Notes: generated by a model from the sequence alone, not told the origin. Counted from the first letter of the stretch, positions 45,040 through 59,036 are shown. The stretch: 64,000 bases of DNA from Eonycteris spelaea (GCA_003508835.1 PUFA01000183.1:1984001-2048000), one strand, 5' to 3'. Numbers and translations: made by a program.

Positions 45040-45250
45040 TGACCTCTTGGACACTGTCTTAAATTAGGCTGAAATGCCTGGTCCTCTCTCATATTTCTAT
45101 TTGAAAAATAACCCTGTTCAGATGTCATGTCTTCTGAGAAGCCTTCCTGATGTGCCAGGGGAATAAATCACCACCTCCCTATACACTCCACACCCCCCCC
45201 CCCCGCCCACCAAACCCCACCGCATACTAACTGATTTCAAATAAATACAG
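45040..45250 (+). repeat. L2 LINE fragment with C-rich run
   Basis: Text tcatgtcttctgagaagcct and tcctgatgtgcc follows the L2 3' end. A run of about 14 C lies at 45191-45204. Confidence 0.55.
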
Positions 45251-46009
45251 TTACTGCTCTGTGTTGGAGTATATTTCTACGTGCATCAGCCTTGTGAGAC
45301 CAGGCTGCTGGGGCTCAGAGTTTTCCTTATAGATCTGGATCTGGATGCTGAGTTCCTGGCATAGCTCTGGCCCGTGCAGCAGGAGCTCGTTTGTGCTTGG
45401 TAATTGCATTGCACTGAATCTAATGTGGCTGAAGAATAACTCCACGGGTATGTCCATTTCCGTGATACACTTGCTGAGAAAAATTAAGCTCGATAACTTA
45501 TGTCGGTCTTTAGTCATCCTCAGAGAGAAAACACATTTGTATTAGCCAGCAGGATCAGGAGAACTGCTTTGGCAGGGGACAGGTTGTGGCGGCAGGGGGA
45601 CAGGAAGCACAGCTGGTGCCTGTGGCCCTATATCTTGAGTGCTAACCTTTACTCGCCGCCACAAGATTCTGGCTCAAAGGAAGTTCTTACCAAGACTACG
45701 TTGTTATTAGTTCTTGTACTTAAAAAAAAAAATTAACGTACACAATTTTAACTCCTATCATTTTTATTGACAACTTATTCTAAGATAGAGAAAAAAAAAT
45801 CTGTGATGAGTGAGTGTCTGTGTTAGCAAGGAGCTGATAGGTTGATACCAAGGCGAGGCAGTAAGCCAGAGAGGCCTTGACCATGGATGCCAGGTGTGTC
45901 TGACCTGGCATTCATGAGACTCTCATCGGTGCTGGTAGAGCTGTTCTAAAATCTGCAGTCATGGAAATATGTTGGTAGACATGGTACAGGCTAAAAGTCA
46001 CACATTAGT

Positions 46010-46245
46010 GAAAGACATCTGGTTAAGGGCATGAGCTCAGGAGCCAGACCGTCTGGTCTTGAGTCTCGACTCTGCCACTCACTAGCTGTGTGACGCTGGG
46101 CAAGTTACTTAAACTCTGTGCCTATTACCTATCTCTAAATAGGGATGATGATATAATTAACTACCTCAATGGGGTTGTTGTGACCATCAATTAAATTAAT
46201 ATTTGTGAGGTGCTTTGAACATGGCCTGGCATCTAGTAAACACCA
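46010..46245 (+). repeat. MIR SINE, sense
   Basis: Very clear: aggagccagaccgtctggtc, ctgccactcactagctgtgt, gggcaagttacttaaactct and ggttgttgtgaccatcaatt. It ends 235 bases from the SERPINE3 exon 1 donor. Confidence 0.9.
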
Positions 46246-46364
46246 TTAAAGGGCTTGTGCAAGGAAACTGAAAAATTGCCATAGAACCTGAGGTTAAAGG
46301 GTCACTACAGTCCAAAGTTTAAATGCTTTCCGCTACATTCCGGCCACGTGGTTACCCTTCTCTA

Positions 46365-46760
<396 letters not shown>

Positions 46761-46974
46761 TCAGAGGGAAGAGGTCAGGGTGAGGCCAGAGACTGTCACA
46801 TCCTACCTGGAACGGGGACATCAGGGCTCCTGTGTTCAGGGGCTGAAAGACTGGCTAGAGAGGGCGTGTTCGTTTAGCATCTTGGTTACCCAGCCCCGTC
46901 CCACCCCACGCCCAGCTGCTTTACTGCATCCTGTCGGGTCTGCATTAGAAACACTTGCTGTGAAAGCAAACCAT

Positions 46975-47055
46975 GAGCCGGAAGGCCTGGACTGTAGGCC
47001 TGCTTCTGTCCCTTACTGGATGTGTGACCTTGGGCAAGGCCTTGGTCAGATCAGA
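46975..47055 (+). repeat. MIR SINE fragment, sense
   Basis: Reads ctgtcccttactggatgtgtgaccttgggcaagg in pieces, the MIR core. Short. Confidence 0.65.
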
Positions 47056-47154
47056 AGCAGACCATAATGTTGAAAAAGAAATGTAAGAGGTACACCCTAC
47101 TCATTTACCTTGGTGCCTAGACAGCTTATAGCTGTGCCATGTCTACCATCAATA

Positions 47155-47345
47155 ATAGTAATACTAATAAAACATACACTATGTTAAAAAGGACTTTGCA
47201 TTTTCTCAGTTAATCATTACAGCAACCTTACAAGGTAGCTGTTATTATATTTCAAATATAGAGATGAAGAGGTTGAGAGAGCTCAGTGAATTACTTAAGA
47301 AACACACATGGATAATGGAACAGGCCCATGACCGAGACCTGGTCT
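47155..47345 (-). repeat. MIR SINE, antisense
   Basis: Reads tcagttaatcattacagcaa, ccttacaaggtagctgttat and agatgaagaggttgagagag. Confidence 0.8.
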
Positions 47346-47843
47346 TCTATGAGAGATAAATAAAATACTGAGAATATCAATGCACTTGAAAACACTGATA
47401 CATGAGCTAATCATACCTAGGATATCAGAATTCTTGTGATGTGAATTATATTAAAGAGAGCACTTTCACAGAGAGCAGAATTATTCAAACATAACCGCTA
47501 CCACAGAAATGTTCCCCTCCAAGAAAGAGAGAGCTTAGCTGGAAATTAATACCAAGAAGTGAAAGGCAAAGTGAAAAGGGGTTTCAACGACTGCGCCACA
47601 CGTAGAGCCTGCAGCCATTTTCGCTAAGTCGTCTGACTTTGGCATCAGACAGGATTGAAGTGAGAGGGGCTCAGTTCAAAGTCACTTCCTATAAGAAGTT
47701 TGCAAATAAGTCCGCTGGGCTCAATGGTGTAAACACCTCAGATAAAGTCTTAAGATGAAAAGCATCCTCTTTTCTTCCAGCTCTTCCTTCCTGCAGCCAA
47801 GCACAAAGGCAGGGCTTGGATGACTGCGTACTGTAGAGGTGGG

Positions 47844-47846
<3 letters not shown>

Positions 47847-47884
<38 letters not shown>
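47847..47884. repeat. (TG)n microsatellite
   Basis: Nineteen TG units followed by a G-rich stretch (gaggggggcaggagg). It lies about 1.1 kb upstream of the SERPINE3 start codon. Confidence 0.95.
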
Positions 47885-47885
<1 letters not shown>

Positions 47886-49218
47886 AGGGGGGCAGGAGGG
47901 ATGTGGGTGTCTTTCTGTGTGTGTGTTTGGAGGCCCAGGGTCATTTGTGAAATGACCAAGTCCCAATGTTCTTATAGCTTCTATCACCTCCCGTCAAGGT
48001 GCTCAGCCATCAGACCTTCATGTCTCTGGGCTCCCCTTGACCACTTCCCTGCCAAGGTTCACCATGGATGAGCTACTTACTCATGGCCTCTCGTATCGGA
48101 CTGTTGCGTTTTCTTGCTTGATTCTGTTCTTGTGGGTCTCTAGCAGTAATGTGCTCCCCCTTTTAAACAGTGGAGCAGAATCTGTTTTGAATCACAAGAC
48201 AGCACAAGGAGGAAGCTGGCAATTGCCGTCTCTGCCGGCGATGTCTCTACCACTCGGTCCAAATTCCTGGAGCCTGAGGTCCTGCAGAGAGCCAGGAGAA
48301 GGAGCACAGCTTTGGCCAGCAAAGCCCAGATCGGAAAATGAGCAGGCCCTGGGGAGGGAGCCAGCCACACCCGTCAAGCCGTCTTAGGCTTGTGACCTGG
48401 TTGTACCAGCAAGGAACCCCTCATCCAGGCCTTTGTCACTTGGAGAAATTCCGCTGATAACTCTGCTGGGTACCAGGTACCTAAAGCTTCTCCCCTCCTC
48501 CTGTGAAGAAAACAATACATCAGTCATTGGGCACTCAAAAATTTTAGCAAATGAAATTCTGCAAAAGAAAAAGAAAATAATGCAAACTTTGGAACAGATT
48601 GACTTGCCTTATTATTAATAAAAGGGGATGTACTTATTTACATGTAATGTAAACAGTATTAACAATCTTATTATTCTCAGATAGATATAACAGTTAATAA
48701 ATCCAATGACTTGATGTGAGAAAGAGACCATGCTGTCAATGAGTAAATGTACGCTTTGAGGAAGTATAAACAGATTCTATCCCAAGTCTGTCTTTGTGTC
48801 CAATTCCAAATTACATACTTTTCTATTAAGGTCTTAGGCATTGCATTAAGTTAAAAATACATGACAGGTTATATATTGTTAAGATTAAAGAAAGGATGCC
48901 AACATTTGGAAATGAATGCAATTCTTAATCATTATCTCTGAGGTACTTGTTAGTGTGTGAAAATGCATGACACTGTTTTTCACCTGACTGCTACTCATAT
49001 TCCTATAATCAGGTAATTCACTCTGAAACAGAATTTTAGTGCTGACACTAGAGCCTAGGGTAGTTTATGGTTTTTAGGATGGTTACAGTTCTGTAAATGT
49101 TTCACATGAAATCTCCCCAAATCTTTAACTGAGATAGAAATACATTACTGCATGCCCTGGATTCAGAATAATGGAGAAATAAATATGTATAACTTATTTT
49201 ATAGTACCCAGAGAGGAC

Positions 49219-49312
49219 ATCCCATCTGTCTATCCACCCACTCATCCACCCATCCACACGTCTGTCCGTCCATCCATCCATCCATCCATCCATCCATCCA
49301 TCCATCCATCCA
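49219..49312. repeat. (CATC)n microsatellite
   Basis: A degenerate left half (cacccactcatccacccatc) runs into about ten clean catc units. Confidence 0.93.
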
Positions 49313-50024
49313 ACAAATATCTCTTGCTGTCCACTAGGTTCCAAGACACTAGGTCCTGTGGATATGGCAGTGGGCAAGCAACTTGGGCTCAGCTATCATG
49401 AGACCTAGAGTCTTGTCTATCGAGTACAGACTTCTGATGTTGGTGCAGATAGGTTTGAGAAGAAAGAGCGGACCATGAGAAGTCTGTAGTACCTTGCAAA
49501 GGCCATCGTCCAAAGCCATGAATTCCCTGGAGCTGCCATTATTTGAGCACAACTTTATTCACCATTTGCCAGGGGTGGGGTTTGGGACATGCTTGTAAAA
49601 AATATTTCCCAAGTTGGAAAAAATCCGGCTATGTGACTTCTGTGAACGTTCCTTCCTAACTCTAAGAATGTACTATTCTAATTTTAGTATCTGTGCTGCC
49701 AAAGAGAGCACAAGAATGTACTCTATCCTAAATTGCTTTTAAAAAACATTCTCAAGAAAAAAAAATTGCCAGGGAAACAATATACAAAAAACATTTCCTA
49801 TATAGGTTGAACGTTTTAAACTGTGAATGAATGAAAGATGAACTGCAACTGATTCTTGTTTTGTGTGCTCAGCTGAGACCCTGCATAAGTCACTGTGCTT
49901 TCTGCCCACTTCGACAGAGATTATCAAGCTTGTTTCAACCGTGCTGGGATACTGGTTACACTGCTAAGGGAGGTTCTATTCTTAGAGATACTTATTCATA
50001 ATTCTAGCAACAAAAATAGTGAAC

Positions 50025-50240
50025 GTAATCAAGTGCTTACTATGTCCCAGGTACTCTGTTATATACTTTCTAGTCACAATTGCAGTGAATCCTCGTAACA
50101 ATCCTATGAAGGAAGGTATTATTATCCCCATTTTGCAGATAGTGAGCCTAAGTCTTGAAGAACTTATGACACTTGCCCACGGTCCCACAGTTAGAGAACC
50201 CAGGGCCATCTTGCCTTCAAGGCTCATGCTATTCACCGCA
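50025..50240 (-). repeat. MIR SINE, antisense
   Basis: Reads gtgcttactatgtcccaggt, taacaatcctatgaaggaag and attattatccccattttgca. Confidence 0.87.
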
Positions 50241-50979
50241 CTCTTGGTGGTATCTGTCAGGAGCCAAGAGGCTCTCAACATCCCTCTTGGTTGTGGAATT
50301 CTAAGAATCTGGTGGCCAGCCCAGACTTTATGGGCTCATAATGTCTGTCCACTGTGCTCACATTTACCAGGAATGCTATGATGAATCACTCAGAGATCTA
50401 TTGCTATGAGGTGTGGTGCCTTTTAAATTATGAATTTTAATTTTTTATGGCTTGGTTTCTTACAGGCAGAAACAAATCACTTTTAAACCAAGAGGTCAAC
50501 CCAACTAATCCGATGAATGGAAGCAATGCATTTTAATTCACTTGGAACATAATTAATATATGGACATCTCCTCTTTGTTGTGTTGCCTGCTTGTCTGGGG
50601 TTGTACTGAGAGAGTGCCCATTTTCTCTGCCTTGGAGAAGTTTGTCATGGAAAGAGAGCACACTGACCAACTGAGACACAGAAGCCACAGAAACAAGTCT
50701 CAGGCACTGGTAGAGTCAGCCAGAGTGCAACGCAAAGGAACCCAACACATGGTGTCTCAGAATTGGACGGAACTGCCAACTCCTTCAGGAGAAACTGTGA
50801 AGGTGACCCCAACCCTCCCCATCATTCTAGGAAGGAGAAGACGGAGAGGCCATCTCTGGGCTTTCTACTGTCACAGCTGGTACCTGTAGCCCAGCCCTCA
50901 AAGTCTTCATAGGTACTAAGTGCATGGACTCAGAAAGAGAATATGGACCTTTTTGCCTTTCAACAGCTTTTTGTATGGC

Positions 50980-51175
50980 ATAGTGGAGCCAGTACAAAGA
51001 CCTGGATTTGTATAAATGCTTCTTACTAATTGTAAACCTTGGGCAAACCATGGAACTATTGTGAGCTTTAGTTATTGCTTCTGCAAAATAGGCATTATCA
51101 TACCTACCACTCTCAGTGGAGATTGTATGAGACAGTTCTATAAAACACCTCACATGGTACCTGAGAAGTAGGAAA
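50980..51175 (+). repeat. MIR SINE, sense
   Basis: Reads catagtggagccagtacaaa, gaccttgggcaaacc-like text (aaaccttgggcaaaccatgg), and gagattgtatgagacagttc. Confidence 0.7.
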
Positions 51176-51539
51176 GGCTAAAACATCAGGTTCTTTGGAT
51201 TACACCCTGATCCACATCTCATCTAAAGGAAGAACCACTGCTTACATAGACAAGGACTTTGAGAATCACCATTTAATTGGCTAGAATGTGAATCTATGCT
51301 CTTTTATCCCAAAGTATCTTTTTCGATGTTTTGTTGGAAAATGGTTGAGAATTTTAACAAGGGACAATGGACTTGAATTCAGAACTATTTTTCAAATTTA
51401 ACTTGTAAAAGGCCTCATTCAATGGTCCTGTTGTGGCCTCAGGTGCAGAGGATTGAGCTAATCCTTCTCAGTTCATACCACGTCATCACACTGGGCCACT
51501 GAGGGCCCCCTCTTGTCTGTTTTGTTTCCTTATAGGAAT

Positions 51540-52830
51540 AAGCTCTTGAAAAATGTGTTATTGTTTTATGTACATGCAGTTTAGATTTACACACATGGTT
51601 TTATGTTATATATTTCATGTTCCCTAATGTTTTTCAATAAACAATGTGTTTTTAAGACCCATCCATGTAGCACTATGTGTACATCTGATCCTTGCTTTCA
51701 ATTGCTGCGTAATGGAAGCAAGCTGCTCTGTGGGGTGCAACCACCACATTTTTTTATGCACTGCCTTAGTGATGAACATACAGACTGCCTCCAACTCTTG
51801 GCTAGCACAAACAGTCCTAGGACATCCTTGTACATGTTCTCTTATGAACTGTATGGGAATTTCCTGGTAAACATCTTCAGAAAGAGAATTTCAGGATCAC
51901 AGGATATGCATGTATTTAATTTGGCTACATAGCTCCAGATTAAGCTCTGGAAGAGCAACACTCTTCTATACTCAAAAACAACCCACATCCCTGCCAATAT
52001 TTGGTGTTTCCCAGCTCTCTTATTTTTCCAGTGTAATAGGTGAAAAGTTGTATTGCATTGTGTTAATTTGCACTTGGGTGATCACCGATAATTTTGAGCA
52101 TCTTGTCATATGCTTGTTATTTTTGTATGTTTTCTCTTCTGAAATTATCTCTTCATATCCTTTAGCCATTTTCTATATTGTATTTTTTTCTTGTTGATTT
52201 TCAGTTCATATACAGTAGTATAAATCCCTTGTCAATTTTAGATATTGCAAATATCTTCTCCGTTTCTGCCTATTACCTATTAACTATCTTCATAATGTCT
52301 TTTGTTAAAAAGAAATCCTTATTTTTGATGTATTCAAATTGTTCTTCCTATTGATTTATTGGACCCTTTTTTTTTTTGTATATTAGATTCTCACATTCAT
52401 TTTGGTGTGTTTCTGAGCTCTCTATTCCATTCTATTGGTTTATTTCTGTTTCAAACTGTTTTAATTACCATGGCTTGAAAATATATTTTGTTATGTAATA
52501 GGGCAAGTTCCTCCTCTTTACTATTCTCTTTTAAGGTTGAATCAGCTTTTCCATAGACTTTTAGTGCTCCAAATTCATATTAAAGCAAGTTTAAGTGCCT
52601 TGAAAATCCAGCTACAATTTCATTATGATGGTATTGAATCTTTGGATTAATCTGAAAAGAATTAATGCCTTAATAATATTGAAGTATCCCATGCAAGACC
52701 AAGAAATGTCTTTATCTTATTAAAATCATCTTCTCTAATAGGCTATCTTAGTAAAACATTAAAGTTCTGAAAGCAGAGGTTTTGTAGGTATACTTGATTA
52801 AATTCCTATGCTTTATGCTTTATTGTCATT
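51540..52830 (-). mobile_element. L1 LINE (old type), antisense
   Basis: Reversed L1 text: atgtagcactatgtgtacat, tttcaggatcacaggatatg, tgtgttaatttgcacttggg and attggtttatttctgtttca. The 3' UTR lies at the left, ORF2 to the right. No open frame survives. Confidence 0.8.
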
Positions 52831-52834
52831 AAAA

Positions 52835-53650
52835 AAAATTAATAGACTATTTTTTAAAAGCAGGTTTAGGTTTCCAGAAAAATCAAGCAGAAAGTATAGA
52901 GATTTCTCATAAAACCCATCATCAAACACCACCAAATTCCCCAATTATTAACATGTTACATTGGCATGACACATTTGTTATTATTGATATTCTATTATTA
53001 TTATTAATTAAAGTTCATTTTTGTGTCATACATTTTTATGGCTTTTGTCAAATGTGTAGTGTTGTGTATTCACCATTACAGTAATATACGGAAAAGTTTC
53101 ATTGCCCTAAATAACCCCCATGCTTCACCTGTTCATCCTTCCCCATCTCCCTCCCTCAACCCCAGGCAACCACTGACTTTTTTGTTATCTCTATAACTTT
53201 GCATTTTCCAGAATAGAATCATACAGCATGTAGTCTTTTCAGACTGGCTTCTTTCACGTAGTAATACGCATTTAAGTTCTTCCATGTCTTTTTGTGGCTT
53301 GATAGCTCATTTCTTTCTATTGCTGAATATTTTATTGTATAGGTGCACTGCAGTTTATCCATTCACCTATCAATGGGCATCTTGGAATATGTTTAGTTTT
53401 GTAAGAAACTGCCAAACTTTCTTCCAAAGTGGTTGTACCATTTTGCGTTCCCACCTGTAATAACAGAGGATTCCTATTGCTCCACATCCTGGCCAGCACT
53501 TGATGTTGTCAGTGTGTCTGTTTGATTTCTTATTATTGAATTTTAAGCATTCTTTGCATATTTTAAATACAAATATTTTATCAAATATGTATTTTTCAAA
53601 TATTTCCCCCAGCTTGTGGCTTATCAACGCTTCATCAATTCTTTTTTTTT
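52835..53650 (-). mobile_element. Second L1 LINE 3' fragment, antisense
   Basis: Starts again with 3' UTR-type text (gcaggtttaggtttccagaa; catttgttattattgatatt), then tttatccattcacctatcaa and accattttgcgttcccacct from ORF2. It follows directly on the previous L1 but restarts at the 3' UTR, so it is a separate copy. Confidence 0.75.
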
Positions 53651-54644
53651 CCTCCCCTATGAAAAATTTAGAGAACGTAGAATGGTAAATGTTTCCAAGT
53701 GGAAAAGGGAGGCAGGTGATGTGCTCAACAACACATGGTTGACACAGTCTTGACGGTTCTAATGAAAAGTAGATGTGACTGAATTAGAGGTGGTGTTGGG
53801 CAGATGTTGGAGGGATTCATGCTGAGTCTTTCCCCTCATATTTGGGTTCTGATTGGGAAGAAGGATATTCGTGGTTATGACCAGCTGAAAGATTCCGTGT
53901 TGTGACAGGAGACAGGTACTGTAACCTAGAAGAAACCAAATGCCAAAGCAAAGAGATGGAAGGGTTTGGGGATAGTACAAATGCTGGGGCCACATGCTAA
54001 GGCTCTGTTGTGGATTGTTCATACTGACAATACTAATGCTCAGCCCAGCTGCCCTATGGGTCAGTTTAATACTAGAACCAGTGTGCATATCAGTTCTTCC
54101 TCAAAGTTGGCTCCAAATAAGACTTTAGGATAAGCTCAAAGCAATTATTACTGAGCTTGGAGAATAGTCCTAAAAACAGAGCAAACTAAGCAGAGAGTAA
54201 CTAAAACTGAAAATAGAAAACAGGCACCACACCAAACTGCGTTTGGCTGTTCTGGTTCTTTATATCTTGCTTTTAGTGTTAGTCGCTCATATATTTCTTT
54301 ATAATTAGCTTTATGGCAATTTTTATATTGTTGGATTAAAAAGTGAAAAAAAAAGAAGGTTGTAATTATTCCATGTTTCCCCCTCCGGCCCCTATCGGTG
54401 TGAGCAGACAGGTGAGACTGTTTCTCACTAAGCCAGCATCTCTGTTCAGGAATGGGCAGGTGTAGTGAGTAGGAAAAATCAAGCCAGGGCTGCAAGCCCA
54501 GCACATGTGGCTGTCCTCCTTCGCCCACAGAGTCAGAGGCATCGCTGATTTTATTGCAACAGTCTTTTCTATGAGCTTGTCCTTGACCTACAAGGCTTCT
54601 CATAGTGGGACTTAAGGGAGCCACTTCTAATTCATCATAGTAGG

Positions 54645-55030
54645 TTCATGTCTTAGCTAGAGCTACTATGACAGAATACCACAGCTTAGGTGACTTCAAC
54701 AATAGAAATGTATTTCTCACAGTTCTGGATGTTGAGCAGCACTCTGCTGGCTCCTGGATGACATGGCTGGACAGCCACATGGGCAAGCTGCCTAAATCAA
54801 TTAATGCACAGTGAAGAGACTCTGATGCATCACACACACACACCTAGGTGGCTCTGAAACCTGAGACCCAGAAAGGGGGCCCCAGGTGATGCCACTTGGC
54901 TATATATAGGCTCCTTGGCTGTGATTCTTGTGGAGGCCACATGGCTGTGTCCTCTTCACTTCCCACATGCTGTCCTTGTGGCTGAACCAACCTCATCAGA
55001 AATGTCTGCAGGTTACATAGAGGCTGCAAC
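54645..55030 (-). mobile_element. MLT1-type LTR (ERVL-MaLR), antisense, partial
   Basis: Left end tgtcttagctagagctacta, tgacagaataccacagctta and atttctcacagttctggatg match the reversed MLT1C/D LTR. The match fades after about 54750, with scraps at 54920-55000. Ancient non-coding LTR with no viral gene. Confidence 0.6.
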
Positions 55031-57750
55031 CTGAGACACTAAGAAGCTCTGCAAGAGCTTGTGAATGGAGTGAGGATGACAAGGCTGGGGGAATCCAGTA
55101 ACTTATCAAGTGGTGGCTTTAGACAAATGCTGCCCAAGGGAGAGGTCAGGGCCAGGGGAGAGGGCACTGTGGTCCCTGGGCAGACCCTGAGGACTCCAGG
55201 AAGAGCCTGGGAGCACAGTGCCACGTGGATACTTCAACACAATCAACTTTTATGCACATTAAAGCCAATAACTCCCCCCCCCCGCCAGTGGGAAGAAGAG
55301 GGAGAAGAGGTAAGGGGAGGGGGTAGAGAGAGCAACAATTAAAAGACATTTAAAGCATTTTGTGAAAGATCTAACATTGCAAATAGTACCATGTGTGTAG
55401 GGTTCACATCGTGCACTTGGGGCTCACCCCATCTTTGGGTACTGGGGAGGCCACGTGTCTATCTTCCTTCATGCCTCTGCGATGTGGTGACAAGGCCTCA
55501 AAGTGACAACACGAGGAGGATATTTTAAAAGCAGAGGCAGAATTCCCAGCACACACATTCAGTTAACACACCCCCACAGGAAGTTAGGAGGTGAGAGGAG
55601 GTGGGGTGTGTGGGAGCAAGATTTAAAAACATTATTATTTCTATTTTCAACTCAACAGTGATCGTGATGGGGTTTGGTTGACAGAAGAGTGAAGAAAAGA
55701 AGAGTCTTGGGGGTGCTGTGAGGGGGATCAGTGTGAAGGAACTACACGTGCTGGCACGTGCTGGAATGGTCTGGATGCCTAAGTCAGAGACATAATGTCC
55801 AAGCGAAGAGCAATGACAAGCGCAGATTCAGCCTCCCAGTGCTCTGCACCCAGCAAGCCATGGGAAGGGGGTTACGGGTACTGGGCTGCCAACTCAGGCA
55901 CACCCTGGGCAGGGCCGGCCTTTTGGATGATGAAGGCCTATCAGGCCTGCTAGCCTTACAGCTGCGGGCAGGAGTGTGGAGGCCTTGGGGGACAAGTCAG
56001 GGCCTATCACAAGGTTACACTCCTTGGGAAAATGTCTCATCTTAGATGCCACTGCATTACCCCTAGGAGCAGCCTCATTCCAACAGCGCTCAAACCTGAT
56101 TGTTCATGAAGAAATGGAGAATTTCACACATGGTGGGCCGCCCCACACCTCTTTGTTGGGCCTGGTAATGTGCATGGTGATGTGATGGTGATTTATTCTG
56201 GGAACATGCCTTGAGTCAAAACAAGAAGCTAGGTTCAGGATGTCAAGGAGTAGGACAAATACCGCTTAGCGTAAGCAGGTTCATGCGTATATTTCCTTCA
56301 ACAGGCTCAGGAGACCCCCGCGGCCAGCTGGAGAGGTGGGGCTGGAAGCCACGTCCACCTGCCCGGGACAGGCTCTCCCTCACCGATTCGCTGCTGCTCA
56401 GTCTCAGCCGGTGCGTTCAGTGGTCTCTGCCGGTGCAGGTCTTGGTCTCTATTTCCCCTCGAGGCAGAATCCCGTTTAGTCAGCACTTGTGGACGGCAAC
56501 CACCTCAGCAGACTCTGGGGAGATACAGGGAGTCATCAGTGGTCACGCGGTCTGGCAGCCAAGGGTCAGCAGCTGGGGAGCCTGGATACTCTGGGCTGCC
56601 TCATGTCTATTGGTTTGAAATTACGTCTGCTATATTGGATGTCCCCAAATTATGTAAGCCATCATTGGCTATATATAAACTCTTTGCAAGTTGCCTCAAC
56701 TTACCAATATATTCTATAATTTTCTGTACCAACCAAAAAAATCCAGGGTGGGCCTAACTCGCACCAGGATGACCATCCCTCAGCAAGTATGACATAGACT
56801 CTGCCAGGACCTAAATTTGAAGGTCCCGTAAACTCAGGCCCAAGTAGTAAAGACCCATGGCAGGCTTGTCTTTCCTGCCCTTCTTCTAAAACACATTTTT
56901 CAGAACGCATTTTAGAAAGACTTCCGGTCAGAAGATAATATAAACCTTCACCATAGAACTCAGCAGGAAGCTTGAACAACATGCATTCTGGGTGCATGCT
57001 AGTTTAATGAATTCGCCAGAGAATATTTCAATTGCTTTCTCTCTCATATGAATGAAATCCACACGATTTCCAATCTGTTTCTATGGTTTCCTTCTTCTGT
57101 TCAGATACATTAATTAGTCTGTCAGTTCATTATGGATGTTGGTGTCTTTTTTCCCTTTAAATCTGAGTTCATATTAATTTAGTTTTGATTCAACAGTGTT
57201 TAAAAATAGAGCAAAATTATTTTGACTAGCGTACAATCAGGCCTGTGGGCTTTTAAGGAGTTTGTCACAGTAGTCTAGATTTTCAATGTTTTTTTTTTCT
57301 TTCCTGGGATGAAGATGAGGCTGTGAGCTGTGTTTCACCTTGCAGCAAGGTGAGTCAGCCTCAATATTCTCTATAATATTCAGTTTCACTTAACACCCAT
57401 GGCTCTTTGGCCTGCCAGACAGTCACATGCTCTACAAATCATCAGGACTCTCCTTAGGGTAGGCCTAGGCAAGTGTATCTTCATGAAGAGAAAGATTAGT
57501 TATGCCTTTTTTATTTAGTTGTTGAAAAGCATGAAAACCTTGGACTCCCCCCTAAGACACCAGGGACATCATTTAATATTGCTCCAAAGACCGATGTTCT
57601 CAGTCTAAGTGCTCTCTCGGGGCTGCTCAGCTGCTTCCCAGCAAGACAGAGCTGGGCACAGTGCTCCTGTGGGTGAAAGTGCCGTGGGGCACACCCAGCA
57701 GAAGTGGGCCCTGGTGCCTTTGGTTTCTTATCTTGTTTCACTCCCAAGAC
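55031..57750. other. Intergenic, unassigned
   Basis: No exon recognised. A short C-rich run lies at 55274-55284. Open frames such as plus 56211-56618 have no protein-like features. Confidence 0.5.
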
Positions 57751-57756
57751 AGAGGT

Positions 57757-57923
57757 GCTCAAACTGGCTGTAGTTTTGGATGACCTGGGGGAACTTTTAA
57801 AAATACAGATGACTGGGCCTTAGCCCAGCCCAAGTGATTCAGACTCTCTGGAGGTGGGACCCAGATGTCAGTATTTTTTAATACCTAATGGGCAGCTAGG
57901 TTTGAGGAGAACCGACTGCTCAA
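57757..57923 (+). mobile_element. MER5-type hAT element
   Basis: Reads gtgctcaaactggctgtagt, aaaatacagatgactgggcc and gattcagactctctggaggt, ending aggagaaccgactg. Good MER5A/B match. Confidence 0.78.
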
Positions 57924-57950
57924 AGGTCTGGTGAAAATGGGTGTCATGGT

Positions 57951-59036
57951 TTGAATTGTCATGGTCCCCACCCCTAAAAAGATATGTTGAAGTCTTAACC
58001 TCCAGTACTTCAGAATGTGGCCTTATTTAAAGACAGGACCTCCAATGTTATATTGATTAACAGTGGCGATAGTGGACAGCCTTGTCTTGTTCTTGATCTT
58101 AGAGGGAAGGTTTTTAGTTTTTCACCATTAAGTAACCACTATGAAAAACAGCGTGGAGGTTCCTCAAAAAACTAAGAATTGATCTACCATATGATCCAGC
58201 AATCCCTCTACTGGGTATTTACTCCAAAGACGTGAAAAATCATATCCGAAAAGATATTTGCACACTAATGTTCATAGCAGCAATGGCCAGGACATGGAAG
58301 CAACAGAAGTGTCCTATGATCAGATGACCAAATAAAGAAGCTGTGACACATATATACAATGGAATGTTACTCAGCCATAAGAAGAGATGAAATGCTGCCA
58401 TTTGTGACGACATGGATGGACCTCGAGACAATCATGCTAAGTGAAATAAGACAGACAGAAAAAGTTGAAAACCACATGATATCATTTATATGTGGGATAG
58501 AAACCTAAAAGCAACAAATGAACAGGACAAACAAATAGAGACTCATGGATATGGACAATAGACAAGTGGTTACCAGAAGGTAGGTGGAAAGGGGTCAAAT
58601 ATGTGGTGACGTTAAAGAATTTAAAATAAATCAATTAATAAAAATGAACTCCAAAAAAATGAAAGTAAAAATAAAGATGTAGTAAAATAAAGATGAGGTT
58701 GTTAGTGTGGACACTAATCCAATATGACTGGGGTCCTTATAAAAGGGAGAAGTGTAGGGACATCACCCACAGGAATAAGGCCATGTGAAGATGAAGACAG
58801 AGATTGGGGTGATGCTCCGACAAGCCAAAGAGTGCCAAGGGTTGCAGCCAAGCACCAGAGGCAGGGAGGAGTCTGGAGAACAGGTTCCCCCTCACAGTCC
58901 CAGAAGGAACCAACCTTACCTACACCTTGACCTCGGACTCCTGGCCTCTAGAATGGAAATAGTACATTTCTGTTGTTCTAAGCCACCCCGTTTGTGGTAG
59001 TTTGTTATGGCCGTCTTAGCAATCTAATAAAGCAGA
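57951..59036 (+). mobile_element. MLT1-type LTR, sense, split by an L1
   Basis: The first part (57951-58044) reads catggtttgaattgtcatgg and agatatgttgaagtcttaac. The second (58690-59036) reads aatccaatatgactggggtc, tgaagatgaagacagagatt and ttctgttgttctaagccacc, ending gcaatctaataaagcag. Together they form one LTR copy interrupted by about 650 bases of L1. Solo LTR; no coding remnant. Confidence 0.78.
58045..58690 (+). mobile_element. L1 3' end with 5' inversion, nested in MLT1
   Basis: 58045-58125 is L1 ORF2 in reverse (ggacagccttgtcttgttct; gaaggtttttagtttttcac). 58126-58690 is the sense 3' end (gatctaccatatgatccagc; tactcagccataagaagaga; gtggttaccagaaggtaggt) with an A-rich tail. This is the twin-priming pattern. 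It is the least diverged L1 in the window. Confidence 0.82.

Noticed and set aside
45251..45517. Minus-strand open frame of 88 codons as an extra SERPINE3 exon
   Set aside because: It has no serpin similarity, and exons 1 and 2 already join in correct phase without it.
49219..49312. Short CATC repeat as a CRISPR-like array
   Set aside because: A four-base mammalian microsatellite with no spacers.
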